A DNA stretch of 64,000 bases from the NCBI GenBank assembly GCA_963756575.1, contig CAVWOM010000007.1, positions 186,001 through 250,000 on the forward strand, given 5' to 3'. Origin of the DNA: Palsa-504 sp963756575. GTDB lineage: Bacteria > Actinomycetota > Actinomycetes > Streptosporangiales > Streptosporangiaceae. Below are positions 1-8,644 of the stretch, piece after piece. Below the pieces are notes generated by a model that did no database searches, was not told the DNA's origin, and worked only from the letters and a program-made list of their open reading frames with translations. Position 1 is the stretch's first letter, and every line of letters starts with the position of its first letter. The position numbers and the translations under genes are program-made.

Positions 1-209
1 TTCGGCGCCCGCGCCGCGGCCTTGTCCCCGGCCGCCTGGCCGAGCTGAACTGCCTTCTGGCCCGCGGCCTGCGCGGTCTTGCGGACGGCGGGATTCTCCG
101 CCACCTTGCGGCTGACCGCCTTGATCTGCTCGTAGCGCTCGCGGCCGGCCCGCGCGCCGGCGATGAAGCCGGCCGCGAAGCCCGCGATGAACGTGGCGCG
201 GTATCGCAT
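1..209 (-). CDS. YtxH-like small membrane-associated protein, 3' end cut by the window
   Basis: The reading frame starts at an ATG at 207-209 and runs off the left edge, giving 69 residues. The N-terminus (MRYRATFIAGFAAGFIAGAR) is a short hydrophobic Gly/Ala segment followed by a Lys/Ala/Gln-rich, probably helical stretch. This is the layout of YtxH-type proteins, which are small, membrane-tethered and often stress-associated. Family assignment rests on composition and layout only, and the C-terminus is missing. It is transcribed away from the tRNA-Asn gene. Confidence 0.6.
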   Translation of the reverse strand, partial: MRYRATFIAGFAAGFIAGARAGRERYEQIKAVSRKVAENPAVRKTAQAAGQKAVQLGQAAGDKAAARAP

Positions 210-364
210 CTAGCACCCCTTTCGCGCTTGTTCGTGTGTCGCCACCATGACCTTCCCCGATTACGCGATCGTACTCGTCAGGTAAGGCTCCGATGAACTC
301 CGCGCCCCGCGTCGCCGCGGGTGTCACACGCACGCCCCAGGTGCGCTAACCTTATGCGGGTCGA

Positions 365-440
365 TCCCGCGTAGCTCAATTGGCAGAGCAGCCGGCTGTT
401 AACCGGCAGGTTCTTGGTTCGAGTCCAAGCGCGGGAGCCA
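365..440 (+). tRNA. tRNA-Asn (anticodon GTT)
   Basis: The 76-nt gene folds as a cloverleaf. The acceptor arms TCCCGCG (365-371) and CGCGGGA (430-436) pair perfectly, followed by discriminator G and an encoded CCA (438-440). The D-loop contains AGCTCAATTGGCAGAGC, the anticodon stem-loop GCCGGCTGTTAACCGGC carries GTT, and the T-arm has GGTTCGAGTCC. tRNA genes often serve as integration sites, but no integrase or duplicated tRNA 3' end is visible nearby. Confidence 0.97.
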
Positions 441-503
441 TCATCGTCCCAGCGCGGCAAGCGGCGCTTCCCCCGTTCACGTCCCCGTAGGGGTGGTGAA
501 CGT

Positions 504-1238
504 CTACAGGTCGATGGTCATCCCGTCGTAGGCGGCGGGCGTGCCGACGTCCGCGAGCCTGGCCAGCATGTCCGCGGACATGTGAGTGAGCACGATCCGC
601 CGGGCCCGGAGCTCGCCGAGGTGCTCGCGCAGCGTCTGGTAGTCCAGGTGGTACCGGACGGGCCGGTCGAAAGTGTAGGCCTCCACCGCGAACAGGTCCG
701 CCCCGCGCGCCGCCTCGGCCAGCGCTCCGGTCCACTGGGTATCCCCGGAATAGGCGAAGCTCCGGCCGCCGAGCTCGACCCGCAGCGCCAGCGGCGGTGC
801 TCCGCACGCGTGCTCGACCTCCCAGCCGCGCACGGCCGCCGCGCCGAGGCTGACCGGCGTCCCGTCGGTCCGCAGCTCGGTGATCTTCACCTCGAACCGT
901 CGCTGCACCTGGCTCGAGCCGGGGAACAGCGCCTCCATCGCCTCGGCCAGCCGCGCCCCGGTCCCTGGCGGCCCCGCCACCAGCAGCGGCGTCGATCTCC
1001 GGGAGAACTGGCCGTCGAGGATCAGGAAGGGCAGGCCGCCGAAGTGGTCCCCGTGCAGGTGGGTCACGGCCACGGCGCCAACCTCGTCCGGATCCAGGCC
1101 CTGGGCCTTCATCGCCGTCAGGCTGGTCGCGCCGCAGTCGACCAGCAGGACCTGTCCCTCGCTGGACAGCCGGATGCACGTCTGCCACCGCCCGCCGCTG
1201 CCGAACGCGTCCCCGCTGCCCACGAACCGCACCCGCAC
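504..1238 (-). CDS. MBL-fold metal-dependent hydrolase, RNase Z-like
   Basis: A 244-residue protein starting at GTG. It has a full metallo-beta-lactamase metal set: THLHGDH at 59-65 (H60, H62, D64, H65), then H143, D166 in SGDTQ and H219 in LTHMS. This two-zinc layout matches the ribonuclease Z/ElaC-like branch of MBL hydrolases. The protein lacks the long exosite arm of true RNase Z, so a small-molecule or phosphodiester hydrolase is as likely as tRNA 3' processing, despite the neighbouring tRNA. It lies 10 bp downstream of the lipocalin-like gene on the same strand and is probably co-transcribed with it. Confidence 0.85.
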   Translation of the reverse strand: MRVRFVGSGDAFGSGGRWQTCIRLSSEGQVLLVDCGATSLTAMKAQGLDPDEVGAVAVTHLHGDHFGGLPFLILDGQFSRRSTPLLVAGPPGTGARLAEAMEALFPGSSQVQRRFEVKITELRTDGTPVSLGAAAVRGWEVEHACGAPPLALRVELGGRSFAYSGDTQWTGALAEAARGADLFAVEAYTFDRPVRYHLDYQTLREHLGELRARRIVLTHMSADMLARLADVGTPAAYDGMTIDL

Positions 1239-1248
1239 GCCGCGGTCC

Positions 1249-2166
1249 TCAGCCCTCGGGCAGCGACCGCGGCTCGATCCCGGGCACGGGCTGAGCGCTG
1301 CCGTACTCGTAGGCGCCCCGGCTGCTGGACAGGGTGAGCTCGGGACGGCCCGGACGGCGCAGGGTCAGCTTGACGCCAGCCAGGGCGGCGTGCCTGACGG
1401 CGCGCGTTCCGCCTTGCGGGTCGGCGTAGGTCACGGCCACCGGGTCGGTGTCTCCCGCGGCCACCGACAGCAGCAGGCGGGCCCGCGGCGAGGCGATGCG
1501 GGCGGTGAGCCGGTCCGGGCGGGCCTCGACCAGCGGCGGCCGGCCGAGGCCGCCCAGCGTGATCCGCTTCCCGTCCAGGCCGAGGGCGCCCATCGCGGTC
1601 CACGGCGACCGGACCGGGCCGACCTTGATCCTGGCCAGCACCAGGTCCAGCCACGCCTCCGGCGCGGCGCCGAAGTCGGCCGCGTGCAGCCACACCCACG
1701 TATCGGCATGCTCCGAGCCCCAGTTACGGCCGACCGTTCCCCGCCACCCGGACACGGTGACCTCCTGGCCGCCGGTCTCGAGCACGCCGCTGACCTGACC
1801 GTCGGGCACCTCCGTCACGAGCTTGGTCCGCGGCAGCGGCGCCCGGTACAGCGCGGGCGGCCGCAGCGGCCGCAGCGGCGCCTGCCCGCTGGTGACGGTC
1901 AGATCCCAGCGGGCGCTCTGGCCTCCCGTCGCGGCCTGACCCCGGAATGCCTCCGGGCCCGCGATCGTCCCGGGCGGGAAGGCGCCGAAGACTTCCTTGA
2001 CCATGGCCGGCGGCTTGTCCTGGCTGGCGTCGAAGACCGCGCACCACAACGCCAGCGACTCCGGTCCCTGCGGCGGCCGCAAGCGGGTGCGGCGGATCCA
2101 CAGGGCCCGGGGCGAGGCCGGGTCGCGGGCGCTGACGAACCACGACTCGTACCCGTCGGTGTCCAT
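1249..2166 (-). CDS. AttH/CrtC-like lipocalin-fold protein (putative)
   Basis: A 305-residue protein that starts at the ATG at 2164-2166; longer in-frame starts would overlap the divergent DoxX-like gene. It is rich in beta-strand-like segments and holds a Trp-rich stretch, NWGSEHADTWVWLHAADFG, resembling the central motif of AttH/hydroxyneurosporene-synthase-like double-lipocalin proteins. It has no signal peptide. Family members act on or bind hydrophobic ligands, and the substrate here is unknown. It is the likely first gene of a two-gene unit with the MBL hydrolase. The family call comes from pattern recognition and is moderate. Confidence 0.5.
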   Translation of the reverse strand: MDTDGYESWFVSARDPASPRALWIRRTRLRPPQGPESLALWCAVFDASQDKPPAMVKEVFGAFPPGTIAGPEAFRGQAATGGQSARWDLTVTSGQAPLRPLRPPALYRAPLPRTKLVTEVPDGQVSGVLETGGQEVTVSGWRGTVGRNWGSEHADTWVWLHAADFGAAPEAWLDLVLARIKVGPVRSPWTAMGALGLDGKRITLGGLGRPPLVEARPDRLTARIASPRARLLLSVAAGDTDPVAVTYADPQGGTRAVRHAALAGVKLTLRRPGRPELTLSSSRGAYEYGSAQPVPGIEPRSLPEG

Positions 2167-2227
2167 CTGCCCATCATGCCCGCTAGGGCCTCGGCGCGGG
2201 AGCAGACCCTCCGCTAAGGTGGGCGCC

Positions 2228-2731
2228 GTGAAGGGTATCGACCTGGCTCGTCTGAGCCTGCGGGCAGCGATCGGCGCCACGATGATCGCCCACGGCGTCC
2301 GGCACGGCCGGACCCTGGACGGCACCGCGGGCTGGTTCTCCTCGATCGGCTTCCGGCAGCCCCGGCTGCAGGCCATGGCCAGCGCGGCGGTGGAGACCGG
2401 AGCGGGGGTCGCGCTGATCGCCGGGGCCGGGACCCCGGTCGCCGCGTCCGCCGTCGTCGGCACCCTCGCGGTCGCGGCCCGGACCGTGCACCTGCCCAAC
2501 GGGTTCTTCGTCAACGCCGAGGGCTACGAGTACGTGATGAACCTGTCGGTCGCCTCGGTGGCGCTGGCCGCCCTGGGCCCGGGTGACCTGAGCGTCGACC
2601 GCCTCCTGGGCATCCACGACCGGCTCACCCCGGCCCGCCGCGCCGCCCTGGCGGCCGGCCTGGGGCTCGGCGCGGCCGCCCTCCAGCTCGCCGCCTTCTG
2701 GCGCGCCCCCGAACCGGACCCAGAGAGCTGA
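2228..2731 (+). CDS. DoxX-like integral membrane protein
   Basis: A 167-residue protein starting at GTG 2228, six bases after an AAGGTGG ribosome binding site. It has about four hydrophobic segments, and the N-terminal helix begins LARLSLRAAIGATMIAHG, typical of DoxX/DoxD membrane proteins. A conserved-looking PNGFFVNAEGYEY loop follows. DoxX proteins are membrane partners of redox or sulfur-stress systems, and no partner is encoded beside it here. The gene is divergent from the lipocalin-like gene, with 61 bp between the starts, so the promoters must overlap. Confidence 0.7.
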   Translation: MKGIDLARLSLRAAIGATMIAHGVRHGRTLDGTAGWFSSIGFRQPRLQAMASAAVETGAGVALIAGAGTPVAASAVVGTLAVAARTVHLPNGFFVNAEGYEYVMNLSVASVALAALGPGDLSVDRLLGIHDRLTPARRAALAAGLGLGAAALQLAAFWRAPEPDPES

Positions 2732-2743
2732 AACACCGGGTCC

Positions 2744-3760
2744 TCACCGGTAGTCCGAGGTCCCGGCCAGCTCAGCGGCCGCCGCCATCAGGTCGAGGAC
2801 GATCGGGCCGAACGCCTGCAGCTTCACGTCGTCCCCGGCCCGCTGGAAGCCCTGCTCCAGCACGATGGCGAACTTCCACCCGGCCAGGACCAGGTAGTAG
2901 TCGATGTCGTCGACCTGCCGTCCGGATACCTCCGCGTAGTGCGCCAGCAGGTCGGACCGGGACGGCAGGCCGGACAGGTCGACGTGGCTGAAGAACGCCA
3001 TCCCCGCCGCCCCGGTCTCAGCCGGCCAGCTCTGCAGCAGCCAGCCCAGGTCGAGCTTGGGATCGCCGACGGTCCCCATCTCCCAGTCCACGATCGCGGC
3101 CAGCCGGGCCGGGGTACCGTGCCCGAACATCACGTTGGCGAGCTGGTAGTCGCCGTGCATGAGGCCCGGGATGTAGTCCCGCGGCCGCCGGTCCCGCAGC
3201 CAGGCGGTGGCCTCGTCGAAGCCGGGCAGTTCCCGGCCCTTGATCCGGTCCAGGAACGTCGTCCACCGGCCGACCTGGCGCTCGTGGAAGCCGTCCGGCC
3301 GTCCCAGGTCGTGCAGGCCCCTGGCCTCCCAGTCGACCCTGGACAGCCGCGCGATGCCCTCCACGAGCTGGTAGGCCAGCTCCCGCCTGGCCTGCGGGTC
3401 GCGGTCGAACGGCGCGGGCCAGCCGCGCTCGTCCACCGGCGACCAGCCGTCGACGAAGCCCATCAGGTAGAAGGGCCGCCCCAGGACCGAGGTATCGGCG
3501 CACCGGGCCACCGCCCCCGGGCAGGGCACGCCGGTACCGGTCAGCGCCTCGATGATGCGCCACTCGCGCAGGATGCCGTCGTCCCGGGCGGCCGGCGCCG
3601 ACGGCGGCGGGATCCGCATCGCGCAGCGCAGGCCGCCGCGGCGGATCTCGTAGATCTCGTTCTGGGTGCCGCCGGACAGGAGGCGGTGCTCGGCCGGCTC
3701 GCCCTTCCCGGCGAGCCCGGCCTCGTCCATCCACCGGGCGAGGCGACCGAAGTCGATCAC
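2744..3760 (-). CDS. Phosphotransferase family protein (APH/ACAD10 N-terminal-like kinase)
   Basis: A 338-residue protein. The GTG at 3758-3760 is preferred because AGGTGGGG stands just upstream and longer starts would run into the divergent SDR. It carries the aminoglycoside-phosphotransferase fold signatures: catalytic loop HGDYQLAN (202-209) and metal loop DWEMGTVGDPKLDLGW (225-240). The DPxLDLGW form is typical of the acyl-CoA-dehydrogenase-10-like kinase branch, whose members likely phosphorylate hydroxyacyl substrates rather than antibiotics. The neighbouring SDR and amidohydrolase suggest a small catabolic locus. Substrate unknown. Confidence 0.82.
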   Translation of the reverse strand: MIDFGRLARWMDEAGLAGKGEPAEHRLLSGGTQNEIYEIRRGGLRCAMRIPPPSAPAARDDGILREWRIIEALTGTGVPCPGAVARCADTSVLGRPFYLMGFVDGWSPVDERGWPAPFDRDPQARRELAYQLVEGIARLSRVDWEARGLHDLGRPDGFHERQVGRWTTFLDRIKGRELPGFDEATAWLRDRRPRDYIPGLMHGDYQLANVMFGHGTPARLAAIVDWEMGTVGDPKLDLGWLLQSWPAETGAAGMAFFSHVDLSGLPSRSDLLAHYAEVSGRQVDDIDYYLVLAGWKFAIVLEQGFQRAGDDVKLQAFGPIVLDLMAAAAELAGTSDYR

Positions 3761-3816
3761 TGATTCCCCACCTCGTGCTCCCGGTACTCGGCGTATTTCC
3801 GGAGAATAATCGCCTC

Positions 3817-4584
3817 GTGACTTCCTTCGCAGCACTTCATGACCTGACCGGCCAGGTGGCCGTCGTCACCGGGGGATCGCGCGGCATCGGCCGCGCCATC
3901 GTGCAGACGCTGGCCGAGGCGGGCGCCGACGTGGTCATCGCCTCCCGCAAGCTCGACGCCTGCGAGGCGGCGGCCGCCGAGGTCCGGGCCTCGACCGGGC
4001 GCCAGGCGGTCCCCGTCGCCTGCCACGTCGGGCGGTGGGGCGAATGCGACCGGCTCATCGCGCGGGCCCTCGAGGAGTTCGGCCGGATCGATATCCTGGT
4101 CAGCAACGCGGGCATGTCCCCGCTGTACGAGAGCCTCGACGCGGTGAGCGAGGAACTCTTCGACAAGACCATGGCCGTCAACCTCAAGGGACCGTTCCGG
4201 CTGGCGGTGCTGGCCGCCACCCAGATGGCCGCCGGCGACGGCGGGTCCATCGTCAACATCGGCACCACCGCGTCGCTGACCGCGAGCACTAGGGAACTCC
4301 CGTACGCGTGCGCCAAGGCGGGCCTCAACGCGCTCACCGTGGGCCTGGCCGAGGCGTACGCGCCCAAGGTGCGGGTCAACGCCATCTTGCCCGGCCCGTT
4401 CCGGACCGATATCAGCAAGGCCTGGGCCCCGCCCGAGGGCGCCGAGGTCCCCTGGGTGCCGCTGGGCCGGATCGGGGTCCCGGCCGAGATCGCGCCGCTC
4501 GCGCTCCACCTGGCCAGTGCCGCCTCCAGCTTCACCACCGGGGCGATCATCCGAGTCGACGGCGGCCTCACCGGCAAGGTATGA
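3817..4584 (+). CDS. SDR family NAD(P)-dependent oxidoreductase
   Basis: A 255-residue classical short-chain dehydrogenase, probably starting at GTG 3817. It shows the cofactor motif TGGSRGIG (18-25), the NAG motif in VSNAGMSPL, and the catalytic tail YACAK. The C-terminus ends in RVDGGLTGKV, matching the usual ~250-residue length. It likely oxidises or reduces an alcohol/ketone, substrate unknown. It is divergent from the APH-like kinase (56 bp between starts) and only 27 bp upstream of the amidohydrolase, so the two probably form one transcript. Confidence 0.9.
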   Translation: MTSFAALHDLTGQVAVVTGGSRGIGRAIVQTLAEAGADVVIASRKLDACEAAAAEVRASTGRQAVPVACHVGRWGECDRLIARALEEFGRIDILVSNAGMSPLYESLDAVSEELFDKTMAVNLKGPFRLAVLAATQMAAGDGGSIVNIGTTASLTASTRELPYACAKAGLNALTVGLAEAYAPKVRVNAILPGPFRTDISKAWAPPEGAEVPWVPLGRIGVPAEIAPLALHLASAASSFTTGAIIRVDGGLTGKV

Positions 4585-4611
4585 GCGCGCGCACGCCCTA
4601 TTGTCAGTCAC

Positions 4612-6027
4612 GTGCTCCTGCGTAACGCCGAGCTGACCGGGCGGCTCCAGTGCGACCTGCGCGTCAGCGGCGGCACGGTCACCGCGGTGGCCCCGGTCCT
4701 GCCGCGCCGCGACGGCGAGGCCGTGTACGACTGCCGCGGCGGCGCCGTCCTGCCCGGGCTCTGCGATCACCACGTCCACCTGCACGCCATGGCGGCCCGG
4801 GCCGGCTCGGCCCGCTGCGGACCGCCCGAGGTAACCACCCCGGCCGGCCTGGCCGGGGTCCTGGCCGCCGCCGAGCCGGACGCCGCCGGCTGGATCCGCG
4901 GCACCGGTTACACCGAATCGGTCGCCGGGAACCTGGACGCGCCCGCGCTGGACCGGCTGCACGCCGGCCGGCCGGTCCGGATCCAGCACCGCAGCGGCGC
5001 CCTGTGGATGCTCAACAGCGCCGCCCTCGCCGCCATCGGCTCCGGCACCAGCCATCCCGGCATCGAACGCGACGCGGACGGCCGCCCGACCGGGCGGCTG
5101 TGGCGGGCCGACGCCTGGCTGCGGTCGCGCCTGCCCGCGGCGGGCCCGCCCGACCTCGCATCCGTCGGTGCCACCCTGCTCGGCCACGGCATCACCGCCG
5201 TCACCGACGCGACCCCCGACCTGGATGAGGAGGCCATCAAGGCGACCGAACGAGCTATGTTCTCCGCGGCGCTCCCGCAGCACGTCCAGCTGCTCGGCGT
5301 TCCGCTCGGCCGGACGCTGCCCGCCGACCGGGCCCGCCCCGGTGGCGAAGGACGGCGCGGCCCGTCGTCCGGTCCCTACAAGATCGTGCTGGCCGACTCC
5401 GGGCTGCCCGGCTACGACGAGCTGACGGAGCGGATCCGCGCCGCGCACGCCGCGGGCCGGGCCGTCGCCGTGCACTGCGTCACCCGGGAGGCGCTGGTGC
5501 TCCTGCTGGCCGCGCTGGACCAGGCCGGCCCCCGGCCCGGCGACCGGATCGAGCACGCCGCGCTCGTCCCGCCCGGACTCGTCCCCGAGCTAGCCCGGCT
5601 CGGCGTCCGGGTGGTGACCCAGCCCGGCTTCCTGGCCGACCGGGGCGATGACTTCCTCCGCGACGTGCCCGCCGCCGACCGTCCCGACCTGTACCGCTGC
5701 GCCACCCTGGTGCGCGGCGGCGTCCGGGTGGGGCTGTCGAGCGACGCCCCGTTCGGCCCGCTCGACCCGTGGGCCGTGATCGCCGCCGCGGCCGCCCGCC
5801 GGACCGCCTCCGGGCAGGTCGCCGGGCCGGGGGAGCGGATCACCTTCGCCCGGGCCCTGGACGCCTACCTGGCCCCGCCCGATGACCCGGGCGGGCCCGC
5901 CCGCCGGGTCAGCCCGGGCCTGCCGGCCGACCTGGTGGTGCTGCGCGCGCCGCTGGCCGGAGCGGCCGGCCTGCCGGACCCGGTGCGGGCCGTGCTGACG
6001 GGCGGGACGATCGCGCTGGAGAGGTAG
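4612..6027 (+). CDS. Amidohydrolase family 3 (YtcJ-like) metal-dependent hydrolase
   Basis: A 471-residue protein starting at GTG. The N-terminal beta-sandwich region leads into LPGLCDHHVHLHAM (first metal site), then AVAVHCVTREA, RIEHAALV and GLSSDAPFGPLDPW, the ordered metal ligands of amidohydrolases (H-x-H, H, H, D). A C-terminal composite domain ends at LTGGTIALER. Length and motif order fit YtcJ/exoenzyme-regulatory-type amidohydrolases, which hydrolyse amides or N-formyl groups. It follows the SDR closely, so a joint catabolic step is likely. Confidence 0.85.
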   Translation: MLLRNAELTGRLQCDLRVSGGTVTAVAPVLPRRDGEAVYDCRGGAVLPGLCDHHVHLHAMAARAGSARCGPPEVTTPAGLAGVLAAAEPDAAGWIRGTGYTESVAGNLDAPALDRLHAGRPVRIQHRSGALWMLNSAALAAIGSGTSHPGIERDADGRPTGRLWRADAWLRSRLPAAGPPDLASVGATLLGHGITAVTDATPDLDEEAIKATERAMFSAALPQHVQLLGVPLGRTLPADRARPGGEGRRGPSSGPYKIVLADSGLPGYDELTERIRAAHAAGRAVAVHCVTREALVLLLAALDQAGPRPGDRIEHAALVPPGLVPELARLGVRVVTQPGFLADRGDDFLRDVPAADRPDLYRCATLVRGGVRVGLSSDAPFGPLDPWAVIAAAAARRTASGQVAGPGERITFARALDAYLAPPDDPGGPARRVSPGLPADLVVLRAPLAGAAGLPDPVRAVLTGGTIALER

Positions 6028-6028
6028 A

Positions 6029-6898
6029 TCATGATGGCGCGGCCCCCTCGACGGCGCCGGTGAGGAAGTCGATCAGCCCGAACGGCGCGCGGTCACCGAG
6101 ACAAAGGTCCAGGATCTCGTAGGCGTCCGCGTATTCGGCCGCGCTGCGCGGGAACACCGCCGCTTCGTAGGCAGCCAGCGCCGCCTCGATGTCGCCGGGA
6201 TACGCCGCGATCGCCTGTCCGAGCTCGGCGCCGTCGAACATCGCCAGGTTCGCGCCCTCGCCGTCCGGCGGCATCAGGTGCGCGGCGTCACCCAGGAGCG
6301 TCACCCCGGGCACGCGATCCCACCGGTGCCCGGTCGGGAGCGTGTAGATGGCGCGCGGGACCGGTGCGGTCTCGCCGTCCGTGATCAGCGCGGTAAGCTC
6401 CGGCGCCCACCCGTCGAACTCGGCCGCGACCTGGGCGGCCGCCGCGGCGGCGTCGGTGAAGTCGATCCCGGCGACCCACTCGGCCGGGCGGTTCAGCTGG
6501 ACGTACGTGTGCAAGATGTTGCCCGCCTCGCGGTGCACGGTGATCCCCTTGCCCGGGGTCAGCGCGTACATCGCGTCGTCGCCGACCGCCTTGGCCGCCG
6601 CGGCGTGCCGCTCGCCGACGTCGTGCGGGTACGTCTCGATGAACACGGTGCCGACGTACTCGGGCACGGCGCCGGAGAGCAGCGGGCGGACCCTGGACCA
6701 GGCGCCGTCGGCCCCGACGAGAAGGCCGGTAGTCACGGCCGGCCCGGCGCCGATGGTCAGCTCGTGCCGGCCGTCGCCCAGGGACTTGACGTCGGTGACC
6801 TTGGGCCCCCACCGGACCGTCCCGTCCGGCAGGGAGTCGAGCAGGATCTGGCGCAGGTCGCCGCGGAGGCCCGCACCCACGATCAAGATGGTCCTCAT
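6029..6898 (-). pseudogene. TetX-like FAD monooxygenase with an internal in-frame deletion
   Basis: An uninterrupted 289-codon frame encodes the C-terminal two thirds of a TetX-type flavin monooxygenase, including the GD motif LLGDAAHLMPPDGEGANLAM and GADGAWSRVRP. The N-terminus MRTILIVGAG then jumps straight to RGDLRQILLDSLPDG. Relatives have roughly 90 residues between these points: the rest of the Rossmann beta-alpha-beta unit. Without it FAD binding should be lost, so the gene is probably dead although no stop interrupts it. Its start codon overlaps that of the divergent TetR remnant (shared CATG at 6896-6899), leaving no room for a promoter, which suggests the intergenic operator was also lost. 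Confidence 0.75.
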
Positions 6899-7432
6899 GG
6901 CGGTCAGGGCAAAGCGGACCGAACGACGCGCGGACGTGCTGTCGAAGGAGCGGATCGTCGAGGCCGCGACCGAGATCCTCGACGCCGGCGGCGAGAGCGC
7001 CCTGACCTTCCGCGCGCTCGCGGCCCGCCTGGCCACCGGGGCCGGGGCGATCTGCTCGCGGCGGCCACCGAGGACATCATCGCCCGGGTCACGACCGAGG
7101 TGGCCTGCGGTGCGGAGCCGCCGGAAGCGATCCGTGCCATCGCCTGCGGGGTGTTCGACGCGATCGACGCACACCCCTGGGCGGGCGCCGAGCTTTCCCG
7201 TGAGCCCTGGCAGCCCGCGGTGCTGCAGATCTTCGAGAGCTTCGGCGGGCAGCTGCAGGCGTTCGGCGTCCCCGGGCCAGCGCAGTTCGACTGCGCGTCC
7301 GCGCTCCTGAACTACGTCCTCGGCCTGGCCGGGCAGCGCCAGATGGCGGCGCAGCTGCCCGGGCACGACGACCGCGAGCAGTTCCTGGCCGGCATCGACC
7401 TCATCCTGGCCGGCATCACGACCGTCCGCTAG
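6897..7432 (+). pseudogene. TetR family regulator, frameshifted by a small deletion
   Basis: The N-terminus reads MAVRAKRTERRADVLSKERI then LTFRALAARLATGAGAI, a TetR helix-turn-helix lacking its last part. After about 7050 the homology continues in another frame with DLLAAATEDIIARVTTEV and a normal TetR ligand domain ending ILAGITTVR. The segment expected between, resembling YWHVANKD, is absent. A loss of about 28 bp would explain both the missing residues and the frame change. The recognition helix is removed, so the protein should not bind DNA. It presumably once controlled the divergent monooxygenase. Confidence 0.75.
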
Positions 7433-7605
7433 GCCGGGTCAGTGCCCGGGGCCGCGGGCAGGTCACGTTCCCGGCGCGGAGGACCGGTGAACAAGATGCC
7501 GGCGGGCTGAAGCACAGTTCGACGTACTCGGGCCGGGCCGCGCACGGGCGGACGGCCTTGTTACCGACGCTAGGGCCGCCCGGACGGGGGCGACGATCCA
7601 ATGGC

Positions 7606-8549
7606 ATGGCAGGAAGACAGGCCAACTTGGCCTGGGAGACACTCCTTGACCTGTCCGTGGCCAGATCCGGCCCGCTGCACATGCGCCTGGTCGCGGCCAG
7701 CCGGGCGGCGATCAGGGACGGGCGGCTGCCCGTCGGGGCGGCGCTGCCGCCCAGCCGGGTGCTGGCCGCCGACCTGAGCGTCTCGCGCTGGACGGTCACC
7801 GAGGCCTACGGCCAGCTCGTCCGATCTGCGTCGTCATGGGGGCCGGGCAGGGCATGTCCCGGCTCGGCTGTGGCAGGCTGCGCAGGAGGCGGGCCTGGAA
7901 CTGGTAGCGCTTCCGGTGGACGGCGGCGGCCTGGTCGTCGACGCCCTGGATACCCATCCCGGGCTGCGCGCCTTATGCGTGGGCGCGGCCCGGCAGATAG
8001 CGTTCGGCTGCCCGCTGGCGCCGCATCGCCGCCCGGCGCTGGCGGACTGGGCGCGCCGGGTGGACGGGCTGGTCATCGAGGACGACTATTACCCGGAGTT
8101 CAGCTACGACCGGCCCGGTGGGTCCAGGCGGTGCGGGCCGAGCACGAGAGCCAGCTGCTCCCGCCCGCCCTCAACCAGCTGGCGCTGGTCAAGCTCATGC
8201 AGTCCGGCGCCTATGACCGGCACCTGCGCGTCTCGCGGCAGCGCTACCGTGCCCGCCGCAACCTGCTGGTCGACGCGCTGCGGCGGCACCTGCCCGGATA
8301 TCCCGTGCGCGGCGCCGAGGCGGGCGTGCAGCTGCTGCTCGAGCTGCCGCCCGGGACCGACGTCACCGCGATCCTCAACGCCGCCGCGCGCCGCGGCATC
8401 GAGCTGTGCAACCTGTACGAGATGCAGCTCCAGTCCGAGCCGCTGGACCCGGGCCTCCTGGTCGGCTACGGCAGCATCAAGGACACCGCCATCGACGGGC
8501 CGTCGCCGCGCTGGCCGGCGTCATCCGCGCTTCCGGATCAGCTCGCTGA
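7606..8549 (+). pseudogene. MocR/GntR-aminotransferase regulator, multiply deleted
   Basis: The start gives an intact GntR winged-helix segment (LHMRLVAASRAAIRDGRLPV, then SVSRWTVTEAYGQLV). The aminotransferase-like part survives only as pieces in different frames: MGAGQGMSRL; RLWQAAQEAGLELVALPVDG through IEDDYYPEFSYDRP; then WVQAVRAEHESQLLPPALNQ onward. The natural end ALAGVIRASGSAR is reached only after another shift near 8490. The block that should hold the PLP-binding lysine (SLSKT-like) between YDRP and WVQAVR is missing. Total length is about 315 codons against about 460 in the family. This is a clear relic. Confidence 0.8.
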
Positions 8550-8644
8550 ACATCCTAGATGTAAGGTGATTGTGCTGCTCCAGACATTGGCAGCTGCGTC
8601 CGCGGAACTCGCGGTGCGCCGCATAGCCAGATCCTGGAGTCCCT

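Noticed and set aside
365..440. tRNA-Asn as an attachment site for an integrated element
   Set aside because: No integrase, excisionase or conjugation genes are present, and I see no repeat of the tRNA 3' end elsewhere in the window.
1997..2227. Longer N-terminus for the DoxX-like protein
   Set aside because: The extension is antisense to the lipocalin-like gene and reads as shadow. GTG 2228 has a good ribosome binding site.
6278..7432. Single long plus-strand frame covering the TetR region
   Set aside because: Its first two thirds are the antisense shadow of the flavin monooxygenase. Only the last part is TetR-like, and the true TetR N-terminus is in another frame.
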